Origin: an uncultured Chloroflexota bacterium
GTDB lineage: Bacteria > Chloroflexota > Dehalococcoidia > Lucifugimonadales > CAJXCD01
NCBI GenBank assembly: GCA_913051545.1
Contig: CAJXCD010000001.1
Span: 124,001-188,000, forward strand
Length of the DNA: 64,000 nucleotides
Reading direction: 5' to 3'
The position numbers and the translations under genes are program-made. The first letter of the stretch is position 1. Every line of letters begins with the position of its first letter. Below, piece after piece: positions 9,303 through 18,559 of this stretch. Under the pieces are notes generated by a model. That model worked only from the letters and a program-made list of their open reading frames with translations, was not told where the DNA came from and did no database searches.

Positions 9303-9647
9303 ATGAACCATACTGATCCTCCTTTTGAACCCAATTTTTTACAAGCGCGAAACACAGCGATTTTAGCACATAGAATTGTAGTGAGATTACAGGAGATTGG
9401 GTTGCCTGATGAGCTTGAAAATACCATCGGTCATATTGGCACAGATCTTGCGGATTTATGTAGTATCAACAACAATATTTCGTCATTAGTTGAAAAATTA
9501 ATAAACGATCCACCGGAATGGGAATCTATGGCCAACACTATAATAGATCTCAAATCGACCGTAGAACACATGAACGTACACGCTCATAAGTTCGGCAAGG
9601 CTGCGAATAAAATAGCACGGTTTGCATATAAAGAAGCAGATAAATAA
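9303..9647 (+). CDS. Unknown 114-residue helical protein
   Basis: Not recognised. The ATG has an AGGAGA Shine-Dalgarno. The protein is largely helical with heptad-like hydrophobic spacing (ARNTAILAHRIVVRLQEIGL, LADLCSINNNISSLVEKLI, TIIDLKSTVEHMNVHAHKF), so a small helical bundle or coiled coil is likely. It has one cysteine and no signal peptide. It sits 17 nt before dnaG, in the same run as dgt and rpoD. It does not visibly resemble the preceding 86-residue protein in sequence, although both are small and helical. Confidence 0.65.
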   Translation: MNHTDPPFEPNFLQARNTAILAHRIVVRLQEIGLPDELENTIGHIGTDLADLCSINNNISSLVEKLINDPPEWESMANTIIDLKSTVEHMNVHAHKFGKAANKIARFAYKEADK

Positions 9648-9664
9648 CCGGGAATTACGGAGAT

Positions 9665-11428
9665 ATGAGCACAGTCGACGAAATAAAAGATCGCCTAAAT
9701 ATTGTTGATGTAGTATCGGAATATTTCCCCGTGCGGAAATCCGGCAGCAACTACAAGGCAACGTGCCCTTTTCACAAAGAAAAAACCCCTTCATTCGTAG
9801 TCAATTTAGAACGACAGAGTTGGCGATGCTTCGGAGCTTGTGCCACAGGAGGCGATGTCTTTTCGTTCATTATGCGAATTGAGAATCTTGAGTTTGGGCA
9901 AGCACTCCGTCTCCTAGCAGAGAAAACAGGCATAACTTTACTAGAAAGAAAGATAAGCGATGGCTCGGAATCCCTCTACAAAATTAACCTTGAGGCTACC
10001 CTTTTTTATCAAAATATTCTAAATACTCCTGAGGGGTTAAGTGCAAGCAGATATTTGAAAGATCGAGGAGTAGACCACAAAACTATCTCAGCTTTTCAGC
10101 TCGGCATGAGTGCATCTGGTGGAGCTCGTCTAAAAGAACATCTGTCTTCGCTCGGTTTCGATCTTGACCTAGCGATTAAGGCTGGGCTTCTAAAAAAGAC
10201 AGACTCCGGAATTATAAAGGATTTTTTCTGGAACAGGCTAATGTTCCCCATTCATGACAGAAAAGGCCAAGTCACTGGATTCGGAGGAAGATCTCTAGAT
10301 AACTCTAGCCCAAAATATATAAATACTAGTTCCACTCCCATATTTGACAAGCGCGCTACCTTATACGGACTTCATCTGTCATCAACTTCGATCGTTAAGG
10401 AGAGTCGTGCAGTAGTTGTGGAAGGATATATGGATACTATTACAGCCCACCAATTTGGATACAGTAACGTTGTAGCTTCAATGGGAACGGCATTGTCGGA
10501 ACAACAGGTACAAAACCTTAGGTCATCTGCAAAAACAGTGATTCAAGCCCTTGACCCAGACATAGCCGGCCAAGAAGCAACCTTGAATAGTCTTGAATCA
10601 GCATACCATGCCCTTGAAAGAAGAAGTATCGGTCAAAAATTTAATTTGGATCTTCGAATTGCCCACCTGACAAATGGCCTTGATCCAGACCAGCTAATCC
10701 GACAGGATAATGATCAGTGGAAACGAGTAATTTCTGAAGCTGTTCCGTTCATGGAATTCCTGATCCCTGCCAAAACGTCTAAATATGATCTGGGTACTGC
10801 TGAAGGTAAAGCCCAAGCTGCCGCTGCATTACTACCCGTCATTTTGTCAGAGAATAATTCCTTGAAGCAAGATGAGTATTTTCAATCTCTGTCAGTTGCG
10901 CTAGGCGTAACTCGTCAGGCATTAGAGGCAAGTATTGGAAGGTTAGCGAATGTCCCACACAGGGCGAACAAAAGACTAAACTCTCCTCCCCCAAACACAG
11001 GCCCTCTTGACACCAATCGCATAAACAGACTTGAAGATTACGTACTGTCTACTTTATTGAAAAAACCAGAGTTGAAAAAAAGCACGGAACGTCTATTGCC
11101 AGAACATTTCCACAAAATAGAGAATAAAACGATCTTTACTGAGTGGCTAGGCTGCGATACAATGGCCGAGTTGCGGACGAATTTGGACGAGCTGTTATAT
11201 CCCCATCTGGATTACCTAGAAAATATGGGCCTAGAACCGGCCGAATCCAGTGCGTCCGAATCTGCTCTGACCCAGGCTCTTCGACGGATGGAGTTGAGGC
11301 ACTTGCGAAACCTACAAGAAGAGATCCTAGGCGCCGAAGATGCTAAAGTGCCACCCTCACGAGAAGTGGAGGCGACCATAGAAGATTTGAACTCCAGACT
11401 TAAAGAATTATATTTATCGACAGACTAG
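9665..11428 (+). CDS. dnaG: DNA primase
   Basis: DnaG makes RNA primers for replication. The 587 residues contain, in order: a CHC2 zinc finger ([11 protein letters not shown] then [12 protein letters not shown]), the catalytic core with [16 protein letters not shown], and a Toprim domain with metal ligands in VVVEGYMD and [11 protein letters not shown], followed by a C-terminal helicase-binding region. The zinc finger has CX3C where the Escherichia coli protein has CX2C. A GGAGAT Shine-Dalgarno supports the start. It is followed by rpoD 40 nt downstream, the classic primase-sigma arrangement. Confidence 0.96.
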   Translation: MSTVDEIKDRLNIVDVVSEYFPVRKSGSNYKATCPFHKEKTPSFVVNLERQSWRCFGACATGGDVFSFIMRIENLEFGQALRLLAEKTGITLLERKISDGSESLYKINLEATLFYQNILNTPEGLSASRYLKDRGVDHKTISAFQLGMSASGGARLKEHLSSLGFDLDLAIKAGLLKKTDSGIIKDFFWNRLMFPIHDRKGQVTGFGGRSLDNSSPKYINTSSTPIFDKRATLYGLHLSSTSIVKESRAVVVEGYMDTITAHQFGYSNVVASMGTALSEQQVQNLRSSAKTVIQALDPDIAGQEATLNSLESAYHALERRSIGQKFNLDLRIAHLTNGLDPDQLIRQDNDQWKRVISEAVPFMEFLIPAKTSKYDLGTAEGKAQAAAALLPVILSENNSLKQDEYFQSLSVALGVTRQALEASIGRLANVPHRANKRLNSPPPNTGPLDTNRINRLEDYVLSTLLKKPELKKSTERLLPEHFHKIENKTIFTEWLGCDTMAELRTNLDELLYPHLDYLENMGLEPAESSASESALTQALRRMELRHLRNLQEEILGAEDAKVPPSREVEATIEDLNSRLKELYLSTD

Positions 11429-11468
11429 TAAGACACCGAGGCACATATCGACAAAAAGGGGAAACCCG

Positions 11469-12989
11469 ATGACTAGAAAAGTAGAAGGCGAAAACTCAGA
11501 GGATTTGTTGACTAGTATAACAGGTAATTCCGGTGGACCAGAAGAACTTTTAGCCATGGCTAAAGGACGGTCTCGACTTGCGGACGACGAAATGTTGGAC
11601 GACGCAAGCGAAGGTCAAGGAGATGCCAAAGAAAATCAGGAAGAGGCTAAACCTCAAGAAGAATGGTCCGAATCACTTGCTACAAATGAGATGATTGATG
11701 ACCCAGTACGTATGTACCTTAGGGAAATAGGAAGAGTCAGTCTTCTAGATGCTAAAGAAGAGCGCTCGCTCGCTCGAAAAATGGAAGCAGAAAAACATGC
11801 GAAATGGCTGGATGAAACCCTTACTAGCCCAGAGGGTCGTTCACCTCAATCATGGCAAATGGTTATCCATTCACTAAATACAATTGTAGAATCTGAACAT
11901 CTTTTGGAAAGTATTCGAAAGTATGTTAAAAGTAACGGCACCCAAAAAGAAATTGTAGGTGAAACAAATTTAGAGACTATCTTGTCAAACCCAGCCATGC
12001 TAGAAGAAATAGACGGAGACACTCCGGAGGAATTACTCAACTTCCTAGGTGATACATTAAATAAAGATCCCGAAGAAGTACGTAAAGATATCCAATCACT
12101 GTCATTGGCCATCCGCCTACTGCCAAAACAGGCGGTCGATACCGTTGGACTAGATTCAACTATTGATGAAATAAAAGTTTTAATGGATGGATCAGACATT
12201 ACAAATAAGCTTGACAAGCTCGAGCCCCTATTTCAGGGCTTCTTTAAGCATATACTTGACGAAGGGGAAGCCGCTCAATCGCACCTTGCAGAAGCGAATC
12301 TAAGGCTAGTGGTAAGTGTAGCCAAAAAATATATTGGCAGAGGCATGTCTCTGCTGGATTTGATCCAAGAAGGAAACATAGGTCTTATTAGAGCAGTTGA
12401 GAAGTTTGATTACAGAAAAGGTTACAAGTTCAGCACTTATGCCACATGGTGGATACGTCAAGCTATAACTAGAGCCATCGCGGACCAAGCCCGTACTATT
12501 AGAATTCCCGTTCACATGGTAGAGACAATCAACCGCCTTCTACGTGTCAGTAGGCGTCTTGTTCAAGAATATGGACGCGAGCCTACTAGTGAAGAAATTG
12601 GAGAAGGCATGGAAGCGTCCCCGGATAGAGTCCGTGAAATCCTGAAGATATCACAAGAACCCGTATCTCTGGAAACTCCTATTGGGGAAGAAGAAGATAG
12701 TCATTTAGGTGATTTCATAGAAGACCGCGGAACTATGGCCCCTTCGGAAGCAGCCTCATATCAACTCTTGAAGGAACAAGTAGACGATGTGCTCTACACA
12801 CTGAGCGAGCGAGAAGCAAGAGTCCTATCTTTAAGGTTTGGATTAGAGGATGGGAGGCAAAGAACTCTAGAAGAAGTTGGACACGATTTTGGAGTAACTA
12901 GGGAGAGAATCCGTCAGATCGAGGCCAAGGCCCTTCGAAAACTTCGGCATCCCAGTCGTTCTAAAAAATTGCGTGATTTCTTAGAGTAA
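11469..12989 (+). CDS. rpoD: Primary sigma factor RpoD/SigA
   Basis: Housekeeping sigma-70 that directs RNA polymerase to -35/-10 promoters. Of 506 residues, the first roughly 70 are acidic and variable. Region 1.2 follows ([18 protein letters not shown]), then an insert of about 130 residues, then region 2 ([40 protein letters not shown]), region 3 ([14 protein letters not shown]) and region 4 ([20 protein letters not shown]). Region 2.3/2.4 and the 4.2 helix-turn-helix are intact, consistent with the TTGaca/TATaaT promoters seen in this window. A GGGGAAA precedes the ATG. Confidence 0.95.
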   Translation: MTRKVEGENSEDLLTSITGNSGGPEELLAMAKGRSRLADDEMLDDASEGQGDAKENQEEAKPQEEWSESLATNEMIDDPVRMYLREIGRVSLLDAKEERSLARKMEAEKHAKWLDETLTSPEGRSPQSWQMVIHSLNTIVESEHLLESIRKYVKSNGTQKEIVGETNLETILSNPAMLEEIDGDTPEELLNFLGDTLNKDPEEVRKDIQSLSLAIRLLPKQAVDTVGLDSTIDEIKVLMDGSDITNKLDKLEPLFQGFFKHILDEGEAAQSHLAEANLRLVVSVAKKYIGRGMSLLDLIQEGNIGLIRAVEKFDYRKGYKFSTYATWWIRQAITRAIADQARTIRIPVHMVETINRLLRVSRRLVQEYGREPTSEEIGEGMEASPDRVREILKISQEPVSLETPIGEEEDSHLGDFIEDRGTMAPSEAASYQLLKEQVDDVLYTLSEREARVLSLRFGLEDGRQRTLEEVGHDFGVTRERIRQIEAKALRKLRHPSRSKKLRDFLE

Positions 12990-13068
12990 ATAAATTAAAG
13001 GCTGACTCTCAAAATAATATCCATGAAGCTGTATTAATCTTGTCAGTAAATTAGGACCATCAGTTAAT

Positions 13069-14199
13069 ATGACCACCACGGCTAACCAAGGCCAAGACAA
13101 CACAAGCATAGCCACATCCGGCACCAAACCAACCGTAGCAGTTCTGTATACTCGGCCTGACACCGTCATCAAAGATGTGGAACGGGCCATGCTACTTGCA
13201 GACTATGAATCACATCTTCCAAAAACTAACCCCACTCTACTAAAAATCAACATCTCGTGGCAACACTATTATCCAGCATGCTCAACCACTCCTTGGCAAC
13301 TTGAAGGAGTGATTAAAACATTGAGAGAAAATGATTATGATAAATTGATACCCACGCACAACGGCACAGTAGTAGTTGATCCAATTGAAGGAGCTTTACA
13401 AAACAAGCATAAATCTGTAGAAGATAAATATGGGTTAAAAAGCGTATTTTTGGATTTCCCGCCTTCAAAATGGATCCCCTACACTCCGAAATCAAAAATG
13501 CTTGTTTTAGACGATATTTTCCCAGAAGGATTCAAGATACCAGATATTTTTAACGGAAAGAACATTATTCATTTACCAACAATGAAAACTCACGTCTTTA
13601 CCACCATGACTGGTGCGATGAAAAATGCATTCGGTGGTCTACTGAACAGAAAGCGCCACTGGACACATTCTGTAATACACGAAACTCTGGTAGATTTACT
13701 TAATATTCAGAAAGAATTGCACCCAGGTATATTCGCTGTCACAGATGGCACCTTTGCAGGTGATGGGCCAGGCCCACGAGCCATGAGGTGGCATGAAAAA
13801 AATGTATTGTTGGCAGGTGCAGACCAAGTGGCAATAGATGCAGTATCTGCAACAATGATGGGTTTCGATCCCATGTCTATCAAATTCATCCGCTTAGCAC
13901 ACGAAGCTGGACTAGGATGTGGAGATATAAGTAACATAAATATTGTTGGTGAAAACATTGATGAAGTTAACTGGGGATTTAAATCAAGCCAAAACACTCT
14001 GGCTAGCAGAGGCCAAAAACTTATTTACTGGGGACCGCTTAAACCCCTAGAAAATATGTTATTGAGGTCACCCATAGCACCTTGGGCATTCCTTGCCTCT
14101 AACATATATCACAACGGCTATTGGCTACCATTCATTGGCAGAAACAGAGTGAAAGCGGCAATGCAGACTGGTTGGGGTAAATTATTTCAAAGCTACTAA
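13069..14199 (+). CDS. DUF362 family protein
   Basis: A 376-residue DUF362 protein. The family pattern is visible: LKINISWQHYYPACSTTPW (entry loop), HLPTMKTHVFTTMTGAMKN, GAFGGLLNRKRHWTHS-like core, VTDGTFAGDGPGPR and AGADQVAIDAVSATMMGFDP. The function of DUF362 is poorly known; some members carry ferredoxin domains, but this one has only two cysteines in its core and no iron-sulfur motif. The first 20 residues are low-complexity and may not all be translated. It ends 8 nt from the converging GNAT gene. Confidence 0.8.
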   Translation: MTTTANQGQDNTSIATSGTKPTVAVLYTRPDTVIKDVERAMLLADYESHLPKTNPTLLKINISWQHYYPACSTTPWQLEGVIKTLRENDYDKLIPTHNGTVVVDPIEGALQNKHKSVEDKYGLKSVFLDFPPSKWIPYTPKSKMLVLDDIFPEGFKIPDIFNGKNIIHLPTMKTHVFTTMTGAMKNAFGGLLNRKRHWTHSVIHETLVDLLNIQKELHPGIFAVTDGTFAGDGPGPRAMRWHEKNVLLAGADQVAIDAVSATMMGFDPMSIKFIRLAHEAGLGCGDISNINIVGENIDEVNWGFKSSQNTLASRGQKLIYWGPLKPLENMLLRSPIAPWAFLASNIYHNGYWLPFIGRNRVKAAMQTGWGKLFQSY

Positions 14200-14207
14200 C
14201 ACTCGGT

Positions 14208-14933
14208 TTATTTACTGAATGAACCTGCTCCCATCACTGCAACTCCCCATCTATTCTTGTGTTTTTGTCGCAATTGTTTAAAGAAGTTGAGGTACGACAA
14301 CGAGTCTACTGAATCTGCCGTCATGATTTTGGCGTCTTCTTGGTCGTCAACATAGTACTTCTTTCTAACACCTAATTCTCTAAATTTATACTTATAGTAT
14401 AAATTTAGAGCAGCGTTATTGGAAGCTCGCACCTCTAAAGTAATTGAAGACACCTGACTTGCGAGAGCTTGGGTAACCGCACCAATAAGCAACAACTCAC
14501 CTACTCCACGTCTCCTATATTGACTTAATACCCCAACGCTCACTATATGCATCTCGTCAAACACGTACCAAGCACCGAGAAACCCTACAACACGCACCCC
14601 TTCAACTTCATGTCTTTTCATGCCCATGTTCCAAATTGTTTTCTTCCATCGGAGAATTTCTTCTAACACTTTCTTAAATACAGTACGGTTATCCACCATC
14701 AATGGATTATCAAAATGAAGGAGTCCATCTTTAGGAGCCTTTCGCTCAAATGCTATTAGAAAAACCCTGTCGTCTCTCTTCATTTCTTTCCTGAAAGAGG
14801 TTCCAGAGGTAATCCCAGGAAAAATCTCTCGTTCTATTTCAGACACATTTGCTATGTCTGATTTCTTCATGCTGCGAATCTCAAATGGCATCATTTCTAA
14901 CTCATTATTTCGATTGGAATTTAACAATACCAA
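14208..14933 (-). CDS. GNAT-family N-acetyltransferase (RimI-like)
   Basis: A 241-residue acetyltransferase. The GNAT core is MKKSDIANVSEIEREIF (motif C), then MHIVSVGVLSQYRRRGVGELLL (motif A, acetyl-CoA pyrophosphate loop RRRGVG), and ALNLYYKYKFRELGVRKKYY (motif B), the order seen in RimI-type N-alpha acetyltransferases. About 55 residues are inserted between motif C and motif A, and about 45 follow motif B, so it is longer than RimI (about 150). The true start may be one of the Met residues near 14 (base 14894). The target protein is unknown. Confidence 0.75.
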   Translation of the reverse strand: MVLLNSNRNNELEMMPFEIRSMKKSDIANVSEIEREIFPGITSGTSFRKEMKRDDRVFLIAFERKAPKDGLLHFDNPLMVDNRTVFKKVLEEILRWKKTIWNMGMKRHEVEGVRVVGFLGAWYVFDEMHIVSVGVLSQYRRRGVGELLLIGAVTQALASQVSSITLEVRASNNAALNLYYKYKFRELGVRKKYYVDDQEDAKIMTADSVDSLSYLNFFKQLRQKHKNRWGVAVMGAGSFSK

Positions 14934-15017
14934 ACGTATACTTCACGACATAACTAAATTTTATACCTACTTTAGCAACATAAACTACCTTACATCGGCC
15001 GCGTATCGTTATACAAT

Positions 15018-15045
15018 ATAGAATCGTCGGAATCTACGATTCTAT
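15018..15045. promoter_or_regulatory. 10-bp inverted repeat before the ECF sigma gene
   Basis: ATAGAATCGT, 8 nt, then ACGATTCTAT: a perfect 10-bp inverted repeat ending 10 nt before the GTG start of the sigma gene. A TATACA hexamer at 15010-15015 overlaps its left side region. It could be an operator or an mRNA hairpin occluding the ribosome-binding site. Confidence 0.5.
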
Positions 15046-15055
15046 GGCCACTTGA

Positions 15056-15661
15056 GTGCCACGAATCAAATACTCTCAGGCCATGAAAACCATCAAAAAC
15101 AAGTCTGAACAGTCTAAAATCAACGAATTGGTAAGGAGTGCCCAAGACAGAAGTGCTCCTGCCATAGCAGAACTATACGATTATTTCTATGGCAAGATTT
15201 ACCGTTATGTTTATTTCAAAATAGGGAATGTACCAGATGCAGAAGACTTAACCGAAGATGTATTTGTAAAAATGATGGAGTCTATTTCGTCGTATCAACT
15301 ACTAAATGTCCCTTTCTCTTCATGGCTATTTCGAATAGCTCATAATAGAATTGTGGACCATTTCAGAAAAACATCCAGAAAACAAACTACCTCGCTCGAT
15401 AATATACATAACAACACAGATGATTCGTCTGAAGATATAGAAAGTAAGATCGACGTAGATATTTCGATCAAGAAAGTTTATTCAGCCATGGAAAGACTAA
15501 CTAATTTACAACAAGAAGTGTTGTCACTCAGATTTGCGGCTGGTCTATCTATAAAAGAAACATCTCTAGCGATTGGAAGAAATGAAAATGCAGTAAAAGC
15601 TGCCCAGCACGCAGCCATTGCCAACCTACGAAAAATATTAGCACAAGAAACGATTACATAA
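15056..15661 (+). CDS. ECF-type RNA polymerase sigma factor
   Basis: A 201-residue extracytoplasmic-function-like sigma factor with regions 2 and 4 only. Region 2 contains YFYGKIYRYVYFKIG, DAEDLTEDVFVKMM and FSSWLFRIAHNRIVDHFR; region 4 contains LQQEVLSLRFAAGLSIKETS with a helix-turn-helix ending AVKAAQHAAIANLRK. The start is GTG at 15056 or the in-frame ATG at 15083. Its partner gene starts 18 nt downstream and encodes a membrane DUF5667 protein that probably restrains it. It would redirect RNA polymerase to a small regulon under envelope or other stress; the signal is unknown. Confidence 0.9.
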   Translation: MPRIKYSQAMKTIKNKSEQSKINELVRSAQDRSAPAIAELYDYFYGKIYRYVYFKIGNVPDAEDLTEDVFVKMMESISSYQLLNVPFSSWLFRIAHNRIVDHFRKTSRKQTTSLDNIHNNTDDSSEDIESKIDVDISIKKVYSAMERLTNLQQEVLSLRFAAGLSIKETSLAIGRNENAVKAAQHAAIANLRKILAQETIT

Positions 15662-15679
15662 ATCACAGGATACCTAAGA

Positions 15680-16546
15680 ATGAAATCTGACCATATATCC
15701 AATAACATTATTGATGACTGCCTAGACCGTCTATCTATGGGTGAGACTATAGAAGACTGCATGGCATCATATCCTGAACAGGGAGTTAAATTAAGGGAAT
15801 TATTAGAAACTTCACTCTCTACCATGGCGGCGATGTCTTCCATCCAATTCAATTCGCGCGTTAAAGACAAAAGTCTTGGGAAGGTGATAAATATATCGAC
15901 CAAGCACAGAATGACAAGCAGTTCTTTTCTTTCTTGGAAAACGATTTTTCAGAAGCCACTCTTTGCTGGAGTTACAACATTCCTTCTGCTATCAAGTTTG
16001 GCTTTCGGCGCTACTACAGTATCGAATAACAGTGTGCCTGGGGAGCCCTTGTTTTTAGTTAAATCCTTCAAAGAAAATATCTCTCTAATGCTACCTCAGT
16101 CCGATATGGATAGGGCACAACAACATATACACCTCGCATCTGTTCGAGGTGAAGAAATGCGCATCTTGTTAGCAAGAAATAGGCTTCAAGCCACCGAGGA
16201 AGTTGCAGACAAAATGAGATATCATCTCAATGCATCATCTGGTTACATTGGACTCGTAGCCTCTTCAAATCCGTTAGAACTGCCTCATAGTCCAGCTATT
16301 TTAATTCGAAATGACTCGACTCGTTTCGAATTAAAAAGTCAATTGGAAGAGGACCTTATTTCTCTCAAATCTCATTTCGTATCATCTAGAAATGCAATTC
16401 CTCTGGGAAGCCAACAAAAAGCGGAACTGATAGGCCTCAGAGCAGAAATGATTTATAGAACCATGATGTCAGCCTTGGACGAAACTGATTCCTATACGTG
16501 GGGTCCTTTTTGGAGAGAAGAACCTCCCAAACGAAGATCCCCTTAA
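15680..16546 (+). CDS. DUF5667 membrane protein, likely anti-sigma partner
   Basis: A 288-residue protein directly after the ECF sigma gene. Residues 1-90 are cytosolic-looking (DDCLDRLSMGETIEDCMASY, similar to the zinc-less anti-sigma-like N-termini of such pairs). One membrane helix follows (PLFAGVTTFLLLSSLAFGAT), then an outside domain typical of DUF5667: VPGEPLFLVKSFKENISLML, then helical A-Q-Q-H-I-H-L-A-S-V-R. The topology (N-in, C-out, single helix) and gene order suggest a transmembrane regulator of the sigma factor. That role is inferred, not shown by sequence alone. Confidence 0.8.
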   Translation: MKSDHISNNIIDDCLDRLSMGETIEDCMASYPEQGVKLRELLETSLSTMAAMSSIQFNSRVKDKSLGKVINISTKHRMTSSSFLSWKTIFQKPLFAGVTTFLLLSSLAFGATTVSNNSVPGEPLFLVKSFKENISLMLPQSDMDRAQQHIHLASVRGEEMRILLARNRLQATEEVADKMRYHLNASSGYIGLVASSNPLELPHSPAILIRNDSTRFELKSQLEEDLISLKSHFVSSRNAIPLGSQQKAELIGLRAEMIYRTMMSALDETDSYTWGPFWREEPPKRRSP

Positions 16547-16765
16547 GCTTACCAAACCAAATTATTTATTAACGTCTTTTTCAAACATTCCTGTTATTTA
16601 ACTATGAATTTTTTTACAAGTATAAGAATTCATCAAAAAATAATACTTAAATCTATTGACGATTACCCCACTTGCACGGTTACTCTGGATTTCACGTTCT
16701 CATCTACTAGCACTTTTGCATAGATGTAGAGAGCGCCAAAAAATTCGGTCAGGAAGTAAAGAAAA

Positions 16766-18559
16766 ATGCAAGGCTTGTTAAGAATTGCTCGACTATCACT
16801 AAGCCACAAATGGTTTCTTTTCGGAGCTTATGCATGTACTGCTAGTGTCACTGCCACTTCTCTTTTCATGCCTCACCTAGTCGGCCAAGCAATTGATAGT
16901 TTAGCTTTAAATCTTAGAGGTGGTGCGGATGCTTTCAAAACCTCATTATTTTTAGCGCTAATGGTTCTACTTGCAAACAGCCTACGCGGTATTTTTGCAT
17001 TTGGCCAAAACTACTTTGGAGAATGCTTATCTCAACATACAGTATATAAACTCAGAAATCGCTTCTACGACCATGTCCAAAATCTAAGCTTTGGGTTCCA
17101 TGATAAACAACATACCGGGAACCTAATGTCCAGAGCTATAACAGATGTTGAAGCCGTAAGGATGTTTATAAACGCAGGCATAGTACGTACCCCTTATTAC
17201 ATCGCAATGTTTGTATTTGCAGCCTTCCTGATGATTAACCTAGATTGGAAGCTTGGAATAGCATGTGTGGCCTTCATGCCATTAGTCGCCGTTATCTCTG
17301 GTTTATCTAAAGTCCATCTGCGACGCATTTGGCTACGAGTCCAAGAGGATATGAGCGAACTGAGCAACGTATTGCAGGAGAATCTTACCGGGGTAAAAGT
17401 GGTCAGGGCATTCGCTGCAGAAGAATTCGAGAAAGGTAAATTCGAAGGCAAGAACCAAAAAGTAACTCGTGATTTTATCCGGGCTGAACGTATCGCATCA
17501 CTCAATAACGCCTCCATGATTTTAGTACTGTTGGCAGCAACGGGAATCGTTCTATGGTATGGAGGTTCCCGAGTAATAGACGGACACATGACTGCTGGTC
17601 AGTTAGCCCAATTCTTCCTATACCTACAACTTCTTGTAATGCCCGTCAGACAGGCAGGAATGATGATTAATTCTTTCACTCGAGCATTAACCGCTTCAGT
17701 GCGCCTTTTTGAGATATTAGATGCTAAATCTGACGTTCAGGAAAAACATGAAGCTATTTCATTACCGAGAGTAGAAGGCACCGTTAAGTTCGAGAAGGTG
17801 ACGTTTGGCTACACAAAGAATTCTTTATCCCTAAATGACATTAACCTAGAGGTGCTTCCTGGCCAATCAGTTGCACTTCTAGGGACTCCTGGAAGTGGCA
17901 AATCGACGCTTGTTAATCTTTTATCTAGATTCTACGACGTGAATTCAGGGGAAATTACCATTGACGGTATAAATGTTCGTGATGTTACGCTTAAATCTTT
18001 GCGCCAGAATATAGGATTTGTGCAACAGGACGTATTTTTATTCTCTGCGTCAATCCGAGACAATATAGCTTATGGCAAAGAAAATGCCAGCATGGAAGAT
18101 GTGATCGAAGCCGCAAAAATTGCTCAACTTCACAATCAAATTGAAAACCTTGAAGACGGTTATGAAACGATTCTTGGAGAACGGGGGTCAAATCTCTCAG
18201 GAGGACAACAGCAAAGACTATCACTTGCCAGGGCAATATTATTAGATCCCCCCATCTTAGTACTAGACGATTCGACTTCAAGCGTTGACGCTCAGACCGA
18301 AGAACTCATACGAATAGCCCTAGAAGAAGTCATGTGCAATCGCACTACGTTTATAATTGCGAACCGTATAAGCTCTGTGCACATGGCCGACCAAATATTG
18401 GTGATGAAGAATGGGAAAATCGCTGAACGTGGTACACATTCCCACCTAGTAGAAACCAGCCCTATCTACCGAGAAATATATGACTTGCAACTTCGCCCCC
18501 AGAAAGAAGTGCTTTTAGACCATGAAGTCCATGATATTTACAATCGGAATCTTGCATGA
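16766..18559 (+). CDS. ABC transporter ATP-binding/permease, subunit with degenerate ATP site
   Basis: A 597-residue half-transporter: a six-helix ABC exporter membrane domain (about 1-310) and a nucleotide-binding domain. Walker A is GTPGSGKST and the signature is a canonical LSGGQQQ. After Walker B the catalytic glutamate is replaced by Asp (LVLDDSTSSVD), the hallmark of the non-hydrolytic site in heterodimeric exporters. It overlaps the next subunit gene by 4 nt (ATGA), so the two are made together. Together they should form a drug/lipid-type heterodimer exporter like TM287/288 or BmrCD. The cargo is unknown. Confidence 0.9.
   Translation: MQGLLRIARLSLSHKWFLFGAYACTASVTATSLFMPHLVGQAIDSLALNLRGGADAFKTSLFLALMVLLANSLRGIFAFGQNYFGECLSQHTVYKLRNRFYDHVQNLSFGFHDKQHTGNLMSRAITDVEAVRMFINAGIVRTPYYIAMFVFAAFLMINLDWKLGIACVAFMPLVAVISGLSKVHLRRIWLRVQEDMSELSNVLQENLTGVKVVRAFAAEEFEKGKFEGKNQKVTRDFIRAERIASLNNASMILVLLAATGIVLWYGGSRVIDGHMTAGQLAQFFLYLQLLVMPVRQAGMMINSFTRALTASVRLFEILDAKSDVQEKHEAISLPRVEGTVKFEKVTFGYTKNSLSLNDINLEVLPGQSVALLGTPGSGKSTLVNLLSRFYDVNSGEITIDGINVRDVTLKSLRQNIGFVQQDVFLFSASIRDNIAYGKENASMEDVIEAAKIAQLHNQIENLEDGYETILGERGSNLSGGQQQRLSLARAILLDPPILVLDDSTSSVDAQTEELIRIALEEVMCNRTTFIIANRISSVHMADQILVMKNGKIAERGTHSHLVETSPIYREIYDLQLRPQKEVLLDHEVHDIYNRNLA

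Noticed and set aside
16608..16646. ATGAATT/AATTCAT inverted repeat before the ABC genes
   Set aside because: Seven pairs in very AT-rich sequence with a long loop; likely chance.
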